Shown here one piece after another: positions 6,297 through 7,291 of a stretch of 7,291 bases of DNA. A program made the position numbers and the translations under genes. The notes below the pieces were generated by a model, which searched no databases, was not told the DNA's origin, and was given only the letters and a program-made list of their open reading frames with translations. This stretch comes from JAIBJN01 sp035461525. Its GTDB lineage: Bacteria; Actinomycetota; Thermoleophilia; Gaiellales; Gaiellaceae. The DNA is taken from NCBI GenBank assembly GCA_035461525.1, contig DATHVD010000036.1, forward strand, positions 1-7,291. Reading direction: 5' to 3'. Each line of letters begins with the position of its first letter. Position 1 is the stretch's first letter.

Positions 6297-7291
6297 GTGC
6301 GCCAGCGACCGCACCGGCTCGAGCGGCTGCCCGAGCAGTACTTCACCGGGCTCCTCGCGCGCGTGGCGGCCGCCGGGGCCGAGGACGGGGAGGAGGTGAT
6401 CGACCTCGGGCGCGGGAATCCCGACGTGCCGCCGCCGCCTCACGTCGTCGAGGCGCTCGCGCGCGCGGCGCGCGATCCGTCCGCGCACGGTTACCCGCCC
6501 TTTCGCGGCATCCCCGCGCTCCGCGAGGCGGTCGCCGCACGCTACCGCGACGTCTACGACGTCGAGCTCGACGCCGACCGGGAGATCGCGGTCGTGCCGG
6601 GGACGAAGAGCGCGATCGTCGAGCTGGCGCTCTGCCTCGCCGAGCGGGGCGAGACGATCCTGCTCCCCGACCCCGGGTATCCGGACTACACATCCGGCGT
6701 CGCACTCGCGGCTGCGCGGGAGGGGCGCGTCCGGCTCGACCCGGACGCCGCGTTCGCGCCCGACCTCGACGCGGCGCCGCGGGACGGCGTCGCGGCGCTC
6801 TACCTCAACTATCCGTCAAACCCGTGCGCGTCCTCGGCGCCGGGCGGCGCCTTCGCCGCTGCGGTGGCGTTCGCCGCGGAGACGGGAGCCGCGGTCGTGC
6901 ACGACCTCGCCTACGGGGACCTGGTCTTCGACGGGCTTCGGCCGGCGAGCTTCCTGGCGCAGCCGGGCGCGCGCGAGGCCGGTGTGGAGCTCTTCTCCCT
7001 CTCGAAGACGTACGGGATGGCCGGCTGGCGGCTCGGCTTCGTCGTCGGTAACGCGGAGATCGTCGAGCGTGTGAACCTCCTCCAGGACCACACGCGCGCG
7101 GGCATCTTCAGGCCGCTGCAGGAGGCGGCGGTCGCGGCGCTGACCGGGCCGCAGGACACCGTCGAGGAGCGGCGGGCGCTCTACCAGCGGCGGCGCGACC
7201 GCGTGCTCGCGGCGCTTCCCGGGACGCGCTCGGACTCGACGTTCTACGCCTGGTGGCGGCTGCCGGTCGGCGTGACGCCGGAGCGGCTCCT
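6297..7291 (+). CDS. PLP-dependent class I/II aminotransferase, MtnE/DapL-like (3' partial)
   Basis: 331 codons are visible and the frame is still open at the window end; the full enzyme should be about 380-400 residues. GTG at 6297 is chosen because LPEQYF (11-16) and IDLGRGNPD (35-43) match the usual N-terminus. Landmarks of fold-type I aminotransferases: GYPPFRGIPALREAV (65-79), PGT/S phosphate-binding region (102-106), LPDPGYPDY (123-131), N175 in NYPSNP (171-176), D203 and Y206 in HDLAYG (202-207) facing the PLP ring, the Schiff-base lysine K237 in SLSKTYGMAGWRLGF, and phosphate-binding R245. The canonical NPTG reads NPCA (175-178). From memory the whole pattern, including NLLQDH (260-265), is closest to Bacillus MtnE/YkrV, the ketomethiobutyrate transaminase of methionine salvage. 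LL-diaminopimelate and other aminotransferases share these motifs, so the substrate stays open. It transfers an amino group between an amino acid and a 2-oxo acid in the cytosol. It appears to be transcribed from its own promoter, divergent from the helicase. Confidence 0.9.
   Translation, partial: MRQRPHRLERLPEQYFTGLLARVAAAGAEDGEEVIDLGRGNPDVPPPPHVVEALARAARDPSAHGYPPFRGIPALREAVAARYRDVYDVELDADREIAVVPGTKSAIVELALCLAERGETILLPDPGYPDYTSGVALAAAREGRVRLDPDAAFAPDLDAAPRDGVAALYLNYPSNPCASSAPGGAFAAAVAFAAETGAAVVHDLAYGDLVFDGLRPASFLAQPGAREAGVELFSLSKTYGMAGWRLGFVVGNAEIVERVNLLQDHTRAGIFRPLQEAAVAALTGPQDTVEERRALYQRRRDRVLAALPGTRSDSTFYAWWRLPVGVTPERL

Noticed and set aside
5861..7051. 396-codon plus-strand frame spanning the divergent promoter and the aminotransferase
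   Set aside because: It is Arg/Ala-rich and motif-free. The frame starting at 6297 holds the aminotransferase motifs and stays open to the window end.

Overview
The window is about 70-75% G+C and every gene shows strong third-position G/C bias. This fits a high-GC actinobacterium. The UvrD-type helicase with a C-terminal HRDC domain, the GTG starts and a probable leaderless gene support that. A deep-branching soil lineage such as Thermoleophilia is my guess from style, not something the sequence proves.

Layout. (1) Positions 1-3222 (+) hold most of a very large gene whose start lies before the window. It is a three-module protein: a Cas4/RecB-like iron-sulfur nuclease, a DEDD/RNase H-like exonuclease and an SF1 UPF1/Dna2-like helicase, i.e. 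the TM0106 family. (2) Positions 3219-4109 (+) overlap it by GTGA and encode a beta-hydroxyacid dehydrogenase-type NAD(P) oxidoreductase. (3) Positions 4110-4317 are a convergent gap without a credible gene, but with several inverted and direct repeats. (4) Positions 4318-6219 (-) encode a UvrD/PcrA-type SF1A helicase with an HRDC domain. (5) Positions 6220-6296 are a 77-bp divergent promoter region. (6) From 6297 to the window end (+) runs a PLP-dependent class I/II aminotransferase resembling MtnE/DapL-type enzymes, cut off by the window end.

How they work together. The two nucleic-acid enzymes (genes 1 and 4) are both likely to act in DNA repair or nucleic-acid processing, but they are convergent and in separate transcription units. 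The oxidoreductase is translationally coupled to gene 1 with no obvious metabolic link. The aminotransferase is divergent from the helicase and is probably an independent amino-acid metabolism gene. I see no CRISPR array, transposon, tRNA or rRNA. The most unusual items are the uncharacterised triple-module nuclease-helicase and the nested/interleaved repeats in the convergent gap. I do not see strong evidence for a complete new multi-gene system.
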